Positions 16,107 to 24,724 of a stretch of 64,000 nucleotides of DNA are shown here, one piece after another. The DNA comes from Pseudomonas extremorientalis (GTDB taxonomy: Bacteria > Pseudomonadota > Gammaproteobacteria > Pseudomonadales > Pseudomonadaceae): the NCBI RefSeq assembly GCF_001870465.1, contig NZ_MDGK01000058.1, positions 324,355-388,354 of the forward strand. The letters run 5' to 3'. A program made the position numbers and the translations under genes. The notes beneath the pieces were generated by a model. The model saw nothing but the letters and a program-made list of their open reading frames with translations. It was not told where the DNA came from and made no database searches. Within the stretch, counting starts at the first letter, position 1, and each line of letters begins with the position of its first letter.

Positions 16107-17744
16107 TTACTCCTGCCCTGCCCCCAACTCCTCCATGGAAATCTCGCGCATGCGGAATTTCTGGATCTTGCCCGTTACCGTCATCGGAAACTCCTCTACG
16201 AACTTGAAGTGCTTGGGCGTCTTGAAGTGCGCGATGCGGCCCTTGCACCAGGTTTGCAGCTCCAGTTCATTGGCGACATGGCCGGGGTGGAACTTGATCC
16301 AGGCGACGATAGCCTCACCGTAGCGCGCATCCGGAATGCCGATGACCTGCACATCCGCCACCGCCGGATGGGTAAAGAAAAACTCCTCCAGCTCACGCGG
16401 GTACACGTTCTCGCCGCCGCGAATGATCATGTCCTTGTTGCGCCCGGCGATGCATACGTAGCCGTGGGCATCCATGCTTGCCAGGTCGCCGGTGTGCATC
16501 CAGCCGGCGTCGTCGATGGCCTCGCGCGTGGCGTCGGGGTTGTTCCAGTAGCCGAGCATCACGCTGTAGCCACGGGTGCACAATTCGCCGATTTCTCCAC
16601 GCGCCACCGTGTTGCCGTCTGCATCGATGATCTTGCTTTCCAACTGTGGCTGGGTGCGCCCGACCGTGGTCACACGGCGCTCCAGGTCATCGTCCGCTCC
16701 GGTTTGCAGCGACACCGGGCTGGTCTCGGTCATGCCGTAGGCAATCTGGACCTCGCGCATGTGCAGTTCGCTGATGACCCGGCGCATCACCTCGATGGGA
16801 CACGTGGCGCCAGCCATGATGCCGGTGCGCAGCGTAGACAGGTCAAAGTCGCCCAGCTGTGGGTGATCGAGCAGGGCGATGAACATGGTGGGTACGCCGT
16901 AAAGACCGGTGGCGCGTTCTTCGGCGACGGTGGTGAGGGTCAGCAGCGGGTCGAAGCCGTCGTTCGGATAGATCATGGTGGTGCCATGGGTGATGCAGCC
17001 CAGGTTACCCATGACCATGCCGAAGCAGTGATACAGCGGCACCGGGATCACCAGGCGATCTTGCGCGGTCAGGCCCAGGCTTTCGCCGACCATGTAGCCG
17101 TTATTGAGGATGTTGTGATGACTGAGGGTGGCGCCCTTGGGGAAGCCGGTGGTGCCGGAGGTGTACTGGATATTCACGGGCTGATCGAAGTGCAGGCTGG
17201 CCTGGCGACTGTGCAACTGTTCGGGCGCAATGCCAGCGCCGAGCGCGGCCAGTTGCGACCACGGCATGAACCCTGTGGGTGGGTTGGGATCGAGGCTGAT
17301 GAGGCCGCGCACGTCCGGTTTCAGCTCCTGCAGCATGGCGTGATAATCGGAGCTTTTGAATGAGCCGGCGCACACCAGCCACTGACAGCCGGATTGCTTG
17401 AGCACGTAGTCCAACTCGCTGCTGCGATAGGCCGGGTTGATGTTGACCAGGATCACCCCGAGCTTGGCGCTGGCAATCTGGCTGATGCACCACTCGACGC
17501 AATTGGGTGCCCAGATGCCCAGGCGGTCGCCCGTTTGCATGCCCAGGGCCATGAACGCCCGCGCGTGCAAATCGACAGTCTCCGCCAGTTGTCGCCAGGT
17601 GTAGCGGCGTTGTTGATGACGCACCACCAGAGCCTCGCCATCGGGGAATTGCGCAACGGTTCGGTCAAAGGCTTGGCCAATCGTCATGGCCAGCAAGGTC
17701 TTGTCCTGTGAGCCGCGGCTGTAGCTCTGGTTCGGTTGTTCCAT
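16107..17744 (-). CDS. AMP-binding acyl-CoA synthetase of the liu locus
   Basis: The 545-residue member of the ANL superfamily has the P-loop-like motif YTSGTTGFPKGATLSH, the A5/A8 region YGMTETSPVS, GYWNNPDATREAIDDAGWMHTGDLASMD and GRNKDMIIRGGENVYPRELEEF, and the C-terminal catalytic lysine in MTVTGKIQKF. It activates a carboxylic acid to its CoA thioester via an acyl-adenylate. It is divergent from liuABCD across 150 bases holding two LiuR-type sites, so it is probably co-regulated and may activate a branched-chain acid such as isovalerate; that substrate is inference. The start at 17744 (MEQPNQSY) excludes an upstream in-frame extension that would cover the operators. Confidence 0.93.
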   Translation of the reverse strand: MEQPNQSYSRGSQDKTLLAMTIGQAFDRTVAQFPDGEALVVRHQQRRYTWRQLAETVDLHARAFMALGMQTGDRLGIWAPNCVEWCISQIASAKLGVILVNINPAYRSSELDYVLKQSGCQWLVCAGSFKSSDYHAMLQELKPDVRGLISLDPNPPTGFMPWSQLAALGAGIAPEQLHSRQASLHFDQPVNIQYTSGTTGFPKGATLSHHNILNNGYMVGESLGLTAQDRLVIPVPLYHCFGMVMGNLGCITHGTTMIYPNDGFDPLLTLTTVAEERATGLYGVPTMFIALLDHPQLGDFDLSTLRTGIMAGATCPIEVMRRVISELHMREVQIAYGMTETSPVSLQTGADDDLERRVTTVGRTQPQLESKIIDADGNTVARGEIGELCTRGYSVMLGYWNNPDATREAIDDAGWMHTGDLASMDAHGYVCIAGRNKDMIIRGGENVYPRELEEFFFTHPAVADVQVIGIPDARYGEAIVAWIKFHPGHVANELELQTWCKGRIAHFKTPKHFKFVEEFPMTVTGKIQKFRMREISMEELGAGQE

Positions 17745-17771
17745 AACGACCCCTGTTGTCTTTTTTGTAGG

Positions 17772-17788
17772 TTGACGTAAACGTAAAC
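17772..17788. promoter_or_regulatory. LiuR-type operator A in the synthetase/liuA intergenic region
   Basis: TTGACGTAAACGTAAAC shares the ACGTAAACGT core with the sites at 14200 and 17815. It is proximal to the divergent acyl-CoA synthetase gene (28 bases from its start). Confidence 0.75.
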
Positions 17789-17814
17789 TACGATTGACAG
17801 CGCCGTAACGCAAG

Positions 17815-17831
17815 CTTACGTTAACGTAAAG
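17815..17831. promoter_or_regulatory. LiuR-type operator B upstream of liuA
   Basis: CTTACGTTAACGTAAAG is an almost perfect palindrome centred on GTTAAC. A TTGACA at 17794-17799 could be the -35 element of the liuA promoter; MerR-family activators typically bind between -35 and -10, which fits this position. Confidence 0.75.
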
Positions 17832-17894
17832 GTGAGCGCCCTCCCCTGGCGCCCCATCCACACAACAACAATGCTCACATTAAGGTGCCTGTCC

Positions 17895-19058
17895 ATGAGT
17901 TACCCGTCCCTGAACTTCGCCCTCGGTGAAACCATCGACATGCTGCGCGACCAGGTGCAGTCCTTTGTGGGCAAGGAAATCGCGCCCCGTGCGGCGCAGA
18001 TCGACATCGACAACCTGTTCCCCGCCGACCTGTGGCGCAAGTTCGGTGACATGGGCCTGCTGGGCATCACCGTGCCAGAAGAATATGGCGGTGCGGGCCT
18101 GGGTTACCTGGCCCATGTGGTGGCCATGGAAGAGATCAGCCGCGGCTCGGCTTCGGTGGCGCTGTCCTATGGCGCACACTCCAACCTGTGTGTGAACCAG
18201 ATCAACCGCAACGGCAATCACGCGCAGAAACTCCAATACCTGCCCAAGCTCATCAGTGGCGAACACGTCGGCGCCCTGGCCATGAGCGAGCCAAACGCCG
18301 GCTCCGATGTGGTCTCGATGAAGCTGCGCGCCGATAAGCGCGGCGACCATTACGTACTCAACGGCAGCAAGACCTGGATCACCAACGGCCCCGATGCCAG
18401 CACCTATGTGATCTACGCCAAGACCGACCTGGAAAAAGGCCCGCACGGCATCACCGCGTTTATCGTCGAGCGCGACTGGAAGGGCTTCAGCCGCAGCAAC
18501 AAGTTCGACAAGCTGGGCATGCGCGGCTCCAACACCTGCGAGCTGTTTTTCGATGAGGTGGAAGTGCCCGAAGAAAACATCCTCGGCGCGCTCAACGGCG
18601 GCGTGAAAGTGCTGATGAGCGGCCTCGACTACGAGCGCGTGGTGCTCTCCGGCGGCCCTACCGGAATCATGCAAGCGTGCATGGACTTGATCGTGCCCTA
18701 CATTCACGACCGCAAGCAGTTCGGCCAGAGCATCGGCGAATTCCAGCTGATCCAGGGCAAGGTTGCCGACATGTACACCCAGCTCAACGCCAGCCGCGCC
18801 TACCTCTACGCGGTGGCCCAGGCTTGCGAGCGTGGCGAGACCACGCGCAAGGACGCCGCCGGGGTGATCCTCTACAGTGCCGAACGCGCCACGCAAATGG
18901 CCCTGGACGCGATCCAGATCCTGGGTGGCAACGGCTACATCAACGAATTCCCGGCCGGGCGCCTGCTGCGCGATGCCAAGCTGTATGAGATCGGCGCCGG
19001 CACCAGTGAAATCCGGCGGATGCTGATCGGTCGCGAACTCTTCAACGAAACCCGCTGA
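17895..19058 (+). CDS. liuA: Isovaleryl-CoA dehydrogenase
   Basis: The 387-residue acyl-CoA dehydrogenase has ALAMSEPNAGSDVVSMKLRA and HYVLNGSKTWITNG in the flavin-binding beta domain. Its YERVVLSGGPTGIMQACMDL segment carries the glutamate on helix G (DYERVVL) typical of isovaleryl-CoA dehydrogenases, whereas short/medium-chain enzymes have it near the C-terminus. Further motifs are RKQFGQSIGEFQLIQGKVADMY and QILGGNGYINEFPAGRLLRDAKLYEIGAGTSEI. It converts isovaleryl-CoA to 3-methylcrotonyl-CoA, passing electrons to ETF. It is first in the liuABCD operon. The start is fixed at ATG 17895 by the conserved N-terminus MSYPSLNF. Confidence 0.96.
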   Translation: MSYPSLNFALGETIDMLRDQVQSFVGKEIAPRAAQIDIDNLFPADLWRKFGDMGLLGITVPEEYGGAGLGYLAHVVAMEEISRGSASVALSYGAHSNLCVNQINRNGNHAQKLQYLPKLISGEHVGALAMSEPNAGSDVVSMKLRADKRGDHYVLNGSKTWITNGPDASTYVIYAKTDLEKGPHGITAFIVERDWKGFSRSNKFDKLGMRGSNTCELFFDEVEVPEENILGALNGGVKVLMSGLDYERVVLSGGPTGIMQACMDLIVPYIHDRKQFGQSIGEFQLIQGKVADMYTQLNASRAYLYAVAQACERGETTRKDAAGVILYSAERATQMALDAIQILGGNGYINEFPAGRLLRDAKLYEIGAGTSEIRRMLIGRELFNETR

Positions 19059-19069
19059 AGGAGCGCACC

Positions 19070-20677
19070 ATGGCCACCTTGCACACCCAGCTCAACCCGC
19101 GTTCGGCGGAGTTTGCCGCCAACAGCGCGGCGATGCGCCAACAGGTCGACGCCCTGCACACCCTGCTCGCCCACGTGCAGCAAGGCGGCGGCGCCAAGGC
19201 ACAGGAGCGACACACCTCACGCGGCAAGTTGCTGCCGCGCGAGCGTATCAATCGTTTGCTCGACCCGGGCTCGCCGTTCCTTGAACTCAGCCAACTGGCC
19301 GCCCATCAGGTGTACGGCGAAGACGTGCCGGCCGCCGGGGTGATTGCCGGGATCGGCCGCGTGGAAGGCGTCGAATGCATGATCGTCGCCAACGACGCCA
19401 CGGTCAAAGGCGGCTCCTACTACCCGCTCACCGTCAAAAAACACCTGCGCGCCCAGACCATCGCCGAACAGAACCGCCTGCCGTGCATCTACCTGGTGGA
19501 CTCCGGCGGCGCCAACCTGCCGCGCCAGGACGAAGTGTTTCCGGACCGCGAGCACTTCGGGCGGATCTTCTTCAACCAGGCCAACATGAGCGCCCAGGGC
19601 ATCCCGCAGATTGCGGTGGTGATGGGTTCGTGCACCGCCGGTGGCGCCTATGTGCCAGCCATGGCCGACGAAGCAATCATGGTGCGCGACCAGGCCACCA
19701 TCTTCCTCGCCGGTCCACCGTTGGTGAAGGCGGCGACCGGTGAAGTGGTGAGTGCCGAAGACCTCGGCGGTGCCGATGTGCACTGCAAGATTTCCGGGGT
19801 GGCCGATCACTATGCCGACAGCGATGAGCATGCACTGGCGCTGGCCCGGCGCAGCGTGGCGAACCTCAACTGGCGCAAACAAGGCCAGTTGCTGCAACGT
19901 TCGCCGGTAGCTCCGCTGTACAGCAGTGAAGAGTTGTACGGCGTGATCCCGGCCGACGCCAAGCAGCCGTTTGATGTGCGCGAAGTCATTGCACGGCTGG
20001 TGGACGGTTCGGTGTTCGATGAATTCAAGGCGCTGTTTGGCACCACCCTGGTGTGCGGCTTTGCCCACCTGCACGGCTACCCGATTGCGATCCTGGCCAA
20101 CAACGGGATTCTGTTTGCCGAAGCCGCGCAAAAAGGCGCGCATTTTATCGAGCTGGCCTGTCAGCGCGGCATTCCCTTGTTGTTCCTGCAGAACATCACC
20201 GGCTTCATGGTCGGCCAGAAGTACGAAGCCGGCGGCATCGCCAAGCATGGCGCCAAGCTGGTCACCGCCGTGGCCTGCGCCAAGGTGCCGAAGTTCACGG
20301 TGATCATCGGCGGCAGCTTTGGCGCGGGTAACTACGGCATGTGTGGCCGCGCCTATGACCCGCGCTTTTTGTGGATGTGGCCGAACGCACGGATTGGCGT
20401 GATGGGCGCCGAACAGGCGGCGGGGGTGCTGGTGCAGGTCAAGCGCGAGCAGGCCGAACGCGCCGGTACAGCGTTCAGCACGGAAGAAGAAGCCGCGATC
20501 AAGCAGCCGATCCTCGACCAGTACGAAACCCAGGGCCACCCCTACTACTCCAGCGCACGCCTGTGGGACGACGGTGTGATCGACCCGTTGCAGACCCGTG
20601 ACGTGCTGGCGCTGGCCTTGTCCGCGTCGCTGAATGCCCCCATCGAGCCGAGCCGCTTCGGCGTGTTCCGCATGTAA
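19070..20677 (+). CDS. liuB: 3-Methylcrotonyl-CoA carboxylase, beta (carboxyltransferase) subunit
   Basis: The 535-residue carboxyltransferase has the family blocks RGKLLPRERINRLLDPGSPFLELS, MIVANDATVKGGSYYPLTVKKHLRAQ, YLVDSGGANLPRQDEVFPDREHFGRIFFNQA and the C-terminal ITGFMVGQKYEAGGIAKHGAK and GRAYDPRFLWMWPNARIGVMGAEQAAGVL. It transfers the carboxyl group from biotin on LiuD to 3-methylcrotonyl-CoA, giving 3-methylglutaconyl-CoA. It follows liuA by 11 bases. The F-L-W-M-W-P-N sequence favours methylcrotonyl- over propionyl-CoA carboxylase. Confidence 0.96.
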   Translation: MATLHTQLNPRSAEFAANSAAMRQQVDALHTLLAHVQQGGGAKAQERHTSRGKLLPRERINRLLDPGSPFLELSQLAAHQVYGEDVPAAGVIAGIGRVEGVECMIVANDATVKGGSYYPLTVKKHLRAQTIAEQNRLPCIYLVDSGGANLPRQDEVFPDREHFGRIFFNQANMSAQGIPQIAVVMGSCTAGGAYVPAMADEAIMVRDQATIFLAGPPLVKAATGEVVSAEDLGGADVHCKISGVADHYADSDEHALALARRSVANLNWRKQGQLLQRSPVAPLYSSEELYGVIPADAKQPFDVREVIARLVDGSVFDEFKALFGTTLVCGFAHLHGYPIAILANNGILFAEAAQKGAHFIELACQRGIPLLFLQNITGFMVGQKYEAGGIAKHGAKLVTAVACAKVPKFTVIIGGSFGAGNYGMCGRAYDPRFLWMWPNARIGVMGAEQAAGVLVQVKREQAERAGTAFSTEEEAAIKQPILDQYETQGHPYYSSARLWDDGVIDPLQTRDVLALALSASLNAPIEPSRFGVFRM

Positions 20678-20692
20678 ATGGAGCTGTACCCC

Positions 20693-21499
20693 ATGAGCGA
20701 TTTCAACACCCTCGAACTGATCACCGATGCCCGTGGCTTTGCCACGCTGTGGCTCAGTCGTGAAGCCAAGAACAACGCGTTCAACGCCGAGATGATCCGC
20801 GAACTGATCATCGCCCTCGATCGGGTACAAGGCGATCCGTCCCTGCGCTTCCTGGTCCTGCGCGGGCGCGGCAAGCACTTCAGCGCCGGCGCCGACCTGG
20901 CCTGGATGCAGCAGTCGGCCGAGTTGGATTACCACACCAACCTGGACGATGCCCGCGAACTCGCGGAGCTGATGTACAACCTGGCCAAAATGAAAATCCC
21001 GACCCTGGCGGTGGTGCAAGGCGCAGCCTACGGGGGCGCACTAGGCTTGATCAGTTGCTGCGACATGGCGATTGGCGCCGATGATGCGCAGTTCTGCCTG
21101 TCGGAAGTGCGTATCGGCCTGGCGCCGGCGGTGATCAGCCCGTTCGTGGTGCAAGCCATCGGCGAACGCGCAGCACGGCGCTATGCCCTGACCGCCGAAC
21201 GCTTTGGCGGCCAGCGCGCACGCGACATCGGCTTACTGGCGGAAAGCTATCCGATCGGCGAGCTGGACCATCAGGTCGAACAGTGGATCGCCAACCTGCT
21301 GCACAACAGCCCGGCTGCCATGCGCGCCAGCAAAGACCTGTTGCGCGAAGTGGGCAACGGTGCTCTCACCCCAGCGCTGCGCCGCTATTGCGAAAACGCC
21401 ATTGCGCGCATCCGGGTCAGCGCCGAGGGCCAGGAAGGCTTGCGCGCGTTCCTGCAAAAACGTCCACCGAGCTGGCAGCCCCAGGAGCCGCGTTCATGA
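20693..21499 (+). CDS. liuC: 3-Methylglutaconyl-CoA hydratase (enoyl-CoA hydratase family)
   Basis: The 268-residue crotonase-fold protein has the oxyanion-hole motifs KHFSAGADLAWMQ and VVQGAAYGGALGLISCCDMAIGADDAQFCLSEVRIGLAPAVISPFVV, which includes the catalytic glutamate region. In this operon it hydrates 3-methylglutaconyl-CoA to HMG-CoA, the substrate of LiuE. The start at 20693 has a GGAG ribosome-binding site nine bases upstream; an earlier in-frame ATG at 20678 directly follows the liuB stop and would place that site within the coding region. Its stop overlaps the liuD start (ATGA). Confidence 0.94.
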   Translation: MSDFNTLELITDARGFATLWLSREAKNNAFNAEMIRELIIALDRVQGDPSLRFLVLRGRGKHFSAGADLAWMQQSAELDYHTNLDDARELAELMYNLAKMKIPTLAVVQGAAYGGALGLISCCDMAIGADDAQFCLSEVRIGLAPAVISPFVVQAIGERAARRYALTAERFGGQRARDIGLLAESYPIGELDHQVEQWIANLLHNSPAAMRASKDLLREVGNGALTPALRRYCENAIARIRVSAEGQEGLRAFLQKRPPSWQPQEPRS

Positions 21500-23421
21500 G
21501 TACATTGACAACCCTGCTGGTGGCCAACCGTGGCGAGATTGCCTGCCGCGTGATGCGCACCGCCAAGGCCATGGGCCTGACCACCGTGGCGGTGCACAGC
21601 GCCATCGACCGCGATGCACGGCACAGCCGTGAGGCGGATATCCGCGTCGACCTGGGCGGCAGCAAGGCTACCGACAGCTACCTGCAAATCGACAAGCTGA
21701 TCGCCGCCGCCCAGTGCAGCGGCGCCCAGGCGATCCATCCGGGGTATGGTTTTCTGTCGGAGAACGCCGGGTTTGCCCGTGCAATTGAAGCCGCCGGGTT
21801 GATCTTCCTCGGGCCGCCCGCCTCCGCCATCGATGCCATGGGCAGCAAGTCGGCCGCCAAGGCGCTGATGAAAACCGCAGGCGTGCCCCTGGTGCCGGGC
21901 TATCACGGCGACGCCCAGGACCTGGACACCTTCCGCGCCGCCTGCGAGCGCATTGGCTACCCGGTACTGCTCAAGGCCACGGCCGGTGGCGGCGGCAAGG
22001 GCATGAAGGTGGTCGAGCACGTCAGCCAGTTGGCCGAGGCGCTCGCTTCGGCCCAGCGAGAAGCGCTGTCGTCTTTCGGCAATGGGCAAATGCTGGTGGA
22101 GAAATACCTGCTCAAGCCACGTCATGTGGAGATCCAGGTGTTCGCCGATCAACACGGGCATTGCCTGTACCTCAATGAGCGGGACTGCTCGATTCAGCGT
22201 CGCCATCAAAAAGTCGTCGAGGAAGCGCCGGCACCGGGGTTGAGTGTTGAACAACGCAAGGCCATGGGCGAGGCGGCTGTGCGTGCGGCTCAGGCCATCG
22301 GTTATGTCGGTGCCGGCACTGTGGAGTTTTTGCTCGACGCGCGTGGCGATTTCTTCTTCATGGAGATGAACACGCGACTGCAGGTGGAGCACCCCGTCAC
22401 CGAAGCGATTACCGGCCTGGATCTGGTGGCCTGGCAGATTCGTGTCGCCCAGGGCGAGGCGCTGCCGATCACCCAGGAACAGGTGCCGCTGGTCGGCCAT
22501 GCGATCGAAGTGCGGCTGTATGCCGAGGACCCGACCAATGACTTCCTGCCTGCCACCGGGCACCTGGCGCTGTATCGCGAATCCGCACCCGGCCCAGGGC
22601 GCCGTGTGGACAGCGGTGTCGAGCAAGGCGACAACATCTCGCCGTTCTATGACCCCATGCTCGGCAAGCTGATTGCCTGGGGCGAGGACCGTGAACAGGC
22701 GCGGTTGCGGTTGTTGGGCATGCTGGATGAGTTTGCCATCGGCGGGCTCAAGACCAACCTGGGTTTTCTGCGGCGCATTATCGGGCATCCGGCGTTTGCG
22801 GATGCGGAACTGGATACCGGGTTCATTCCGCGCTATCAGGATGAGTTGTTGCCCGAGGCCGGTGAACTGGGTGATGAATTCTGGCAGGCAGCCGCCGCGG
22901 CATTCATGCAGAGCCTGCCACCATCGGATGGACCCTGGGCAGATAAACGCGGCTTTCGCGCTGGGCTGCCTGCCGAGGTGTCACTGCATTTGAGTTGCAA
23001 TGGCCAGGACCGACTGGTGACGCAGGCCGCCCAGGCGCCACAGTTGCGTGGCGAACAGTTGCTGATCGAACAACAGGGCCTGCGTCGCAGCCATCTGGCG
23101 GTACGCCATGGACACACGGTGTATCTGCGTTGGGACGGCGAGATGCGCGGCGTATCGCTGTTCGATCCGATTGCTGCAGTCGAGGCCAACCAATCCCATC
23201 AGGGTGGGCTGACAGCCCCGATGAATGGGAGCATCGTACGGGTGCTGGTAGAGGTGGGCCAACCGGTGGAAGCCGGCACGCAACTGGTGGTGCTGGAAGC
23301 CATGAAAATGGAACACAGCATCCGCGCGCCCCAGGCCGGGGTGGTCAAGGCACTGTTCTGCCAGGAAGGCGAAATGGTTGCCGAAGGTTGCACTTTGGTG
23401 GAGCTTGAAACGGCTGGTTAA
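21496..23421 (+). CDS. liuD: 3-Methylcrotonyl-CoA carboxylase, alpha (biotin) subunit
   Basis: The 641-residue protein combines biotin carboxylase and biotin carrier domains. It has LLVANRGEIACRVMRTA at the N-terminus, the ATP-grasp glycine loop KATAGGGGKGMK, RDCSIQRRHQKVVEEAPAP and EMNTRLQVEHPVTE in the carboxylase part. The C-terminal biotinyl domain has the acceptor lysine in VVLEAMKMEHS. It carboxylates its own biotin with ATP and bicarbonate for use by LiuB. The start overlaps liuC by four bases. The stop overlaps the converging repressor gene by four bases. Confidence 0.96.
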   Translation: MSTLTTLLVANRGEIACRVMRTAKAMGLTTVAVHSAIDRDARHSREADIRVDLGGSKATDSYLQIDKLIAAAQCSGAQAIHPGYGFLSENAGFARAIEAAGLIFLGPPASAIDAMGSKSAAKALMKTAGVPLVPGYHGDAQDLDTFRAACERIGYPVLLKATAGGGGKGMKVVEHVSQLAEALASAQREALSSFGNGQMLVEKYLLKPRHVEIQVFADQHGHCLYLNERDCSIQRRHQKVVEEAPAPGLSVEQRKAMGEAAVRAAQAIGYVGAGTVEFLLDARGDFFFMEMNTRLQVEHPVTEAITGLDLVAWQIRVAQGEALPITQEQVPLVGHAIEVRLYAEDPTNDFLPATGHLALYRESAPGPGRRVDSGVEQGDNISPFYDPMLGKLIAWGEDREQARLRLLGMLDEFAIGGLKTNLGFLRRIIGHPAFADAELDTGFIPRYQDELLPEAGELGDEFWQAAAAAFMQSLPPSDGPWADKRGFRAGLPAEVSLHLSCNGQDRLVTQAAQAPQLRGEQLLIEQQGLRRSHLAVRHGHTVYLRWDGEMRGVSLFDPIAAVEANQSHQGGLTAPMNGSIVRVLVEVGQPVEAGTQLVVLEAMKMEHSIRAPQAGVVKALFCQEGEMVAEGCTLVELETAG

Positions 23422-24050
23422 AATTTTGCCGTGGCCTGTACGACGACGCCCAGGAGGCGGCAATCGTCGGTCAGCAACTGCTTCGGGTAGGTGGGATTGA
23501 GCGGCACCAGGTAACGCTGGCCGCTCTCCTCCAGCAACTGGCGAAAGGTCGCCCGGGGGCTCCCGACCCACTGGGCCACCACTAATTTACCGGGCTCGGC
23601 GGCAATGGCCGGGTCCACCAGGATCATCATGCCCGCACTGATGCTCAGGCCACTGGGTGCGGTCATGGCGTCGCCGGTGACCGGCAGCCAGAAGGCTTCG
23701 CCCCGGGCATGGTAATCCGTCAGCTCGAAGCGGGCAGCGCCGTAAGGTGTACGCGGCTCACGCACTTCGCACAACCCATTCCAATCGCTGACCGGATAAC
23801 GGAAATACGGGTTGTAGTTTTTCTCCGCAGGCGGCTCATCGACCCGCTCGCGAATATCCAGCGCGACTTCCAGATAGCCCAGCCCCAGCGCCGCCAGCAC
23901 CCGATTCATGTCCACCAGGCTCGGCGCACGGCGCTTGTTGAGCCAATGGCCGACGCCGCCCTGGGACATGCCCAGGCGCTCAGCCAGTTCACCTTGCGTG
24001 ACCTTGCGGTCTTCCATGTTGGCCTTGACCAACGCGATCCAGTTATCCAT
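23418..24050 (-). CDS. XRE/S24-type repressor with inactivated protease domain (PrtR-like)
   Basis: The 210-residue protein has an N-terminal helix-turn-helix (VTQGELAERLGMSQGGVGHWLNKRRAPS, residues about 17-45) and a C-terminal LexA/S24 fold. It resembles PrtR-type pyocin repressors. At the usual catalytic serine position it reads GDAMTAP instead of GDSMTAP, and at the catalytic lysine position it reads ATFRQL instead of a TFK/TVK-type motif. Both changes are plain in the DNA (GCC and CGC). The fold is otherwise complete (LILVDP-like strand, LNPTYP), so it probably folds and dimerises but should not self-cleave. It is divergent from a DUF6124-like gene. The start at 24050 is the first ATG of the conserved MDNWIALVK. 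A candidate operator TACG-ATA-CGTA lies at 24122-24132. Confidence 0.85.
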   Translation of the reverse strand: MDNWIALVKANMEDRKVTQGELAERLGMSQGGVGHWLNKRRAPSLVDMNRVLAALGLGYLEVALDIRERVDEPPAEKNYNPYFRYPVSDWNGLCEVREPRTPYGAARFELTDYHARGEAFWLPVTGDAMTAPSGLSISAGMMILVDPAIAAEPGKLVVAQWVGSPRATFRQLLEESGQRYLVPLNPTYPKQLLTDDCRLLGVVVQATAKF

Positions 24051-24182
24051 GGGCGCTGACAATACGTCACGCAGTTTCCAGGGCAATAAACAGTTTGTAG
24101 TAATCCATAAAACGACATAAATACGATACGTACTATCATCGGGCATAAGGTTTTCGACACCCACCCCAGAGTACCGCCCCCT

Positions 24183-24533
24183 ATGACGACAAGCCCGTAT
24201 CTGCTGCCTGAAATCCCCGAAGACACCGAGCTGCACGACCTGCGCAGCAGCGGCGCCGCCAAGCGCGCATTGGACTTTTACTTGAAAGAAGATATGTCGG
24301 CACAAGGCCCTGACGATGCCCTGTTTGCCATCAAGCCAGGCATCAGCCCGGAGGAAGCCCTGGTGCACGCCTCGGACCTGTTGCGCAGCGCAGCGGCCAC
24401 GGCCTATGAGTCCGCGAGCAGCCATCGCGGCACTCATCGTGACCTGGCGTTTTCGGTGGTGTATTTGATCGATATGGCGAAGGCGATGGTGGAGCGGTCG
24501 TTGCAGGCGCCGGAGGCTCAAGCGAACGGATGA
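24183..24533 (+). CDS. DUF6124/DUF3077-like small protein
   Basis: The 116-residue acidic protein has the pattern of a Pseudomonas-specific domain of unknown function: FAIKPGISPEEALVHASDLLRSAAATAYE followed by DLAFSVVYLIDMAKAMVERSL. It has no signal peptide and no membrane segment and is probably cytoplasmic and helical. Similar proteins are often found near phage- or pyocin-type repressors in Pseudomonas, and here it is divergent from an S24-type repressor that may control it. The function is unknown. Confidence 0.75.
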   Translation: MTTSPYLLPEIPEDTELHDLRSSGAAKRALDFYLKEDMSAQGPDDALFAIKPGISPEEALVHASDLLRSAAATAYESASSHRGTHRDLAFSVVYLIDMAKAMVERSLQAPEAQANG

Positions 24534-24576
24534 CAGGCGCAAAGAAAAAATATTTCTATCTCACGGATAAAAACAT

Positions 24577-24608
24577 TTGACTTGCAAATGATAATGATTA
24601 TTATTGGA
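24577..24608 (+). promoter_or_regulatory. prrF promoter with overlapping Fur box
   Basis: TTGACT (24577-24582) and TATTAT (24599-24604) are good -35 and -10 elements with a 16-base spacer. The 19-base window starting GATAATGATTATTATT at 24590 matches the Fur consensus GATAATGATAATCATTATC at 14 of 19 positions. Fur with iron bound there would block transcription. Confidence 0.85.
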
Positions 24609-24610
24609 CC

Positions 24611-24724
24611 CAGCTGATCGCGAGATCAGTCGATAGACCAAGGGACCTTAGGTCGGACTCTTGGAATATCTCCTCATCAGGCTAATCACGGTTTTTGACC
24701 CGGCTCTTTGGCCGGGTCTTTTTT
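24611..24724 (+). ncRNA. prrF: PrrF iron-responsive small RNA
   Basis: The transcript predicted from the Fur-controlled promoter contains the highly conserved PrrF antisense core, TATCTCCTCATCAGGCTAAT, followed by CACGGTTTTTGACCCGGC. It ends in a rho-independent terminator. PrrF RNAs are made under iron starvation and pair near the start codons of mRNAs for iron-containing proteins (sodB, sdhCDAB, acnA and others), usually with Hfq. The length of about 114 bases is normal. Which of the two Pseudomonas paralogues this is cannot be told from sequence alone. The 5' end is inferred from the -10 element. Confidence 0.93.
24698..24724 (+). terminator. Terminator of PrrF
   Basis: ACCCGGC (24698-24704), loop TCTTTG, GCCGGGT (24711-24717), then a run of T. 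Confidence 0.9.
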
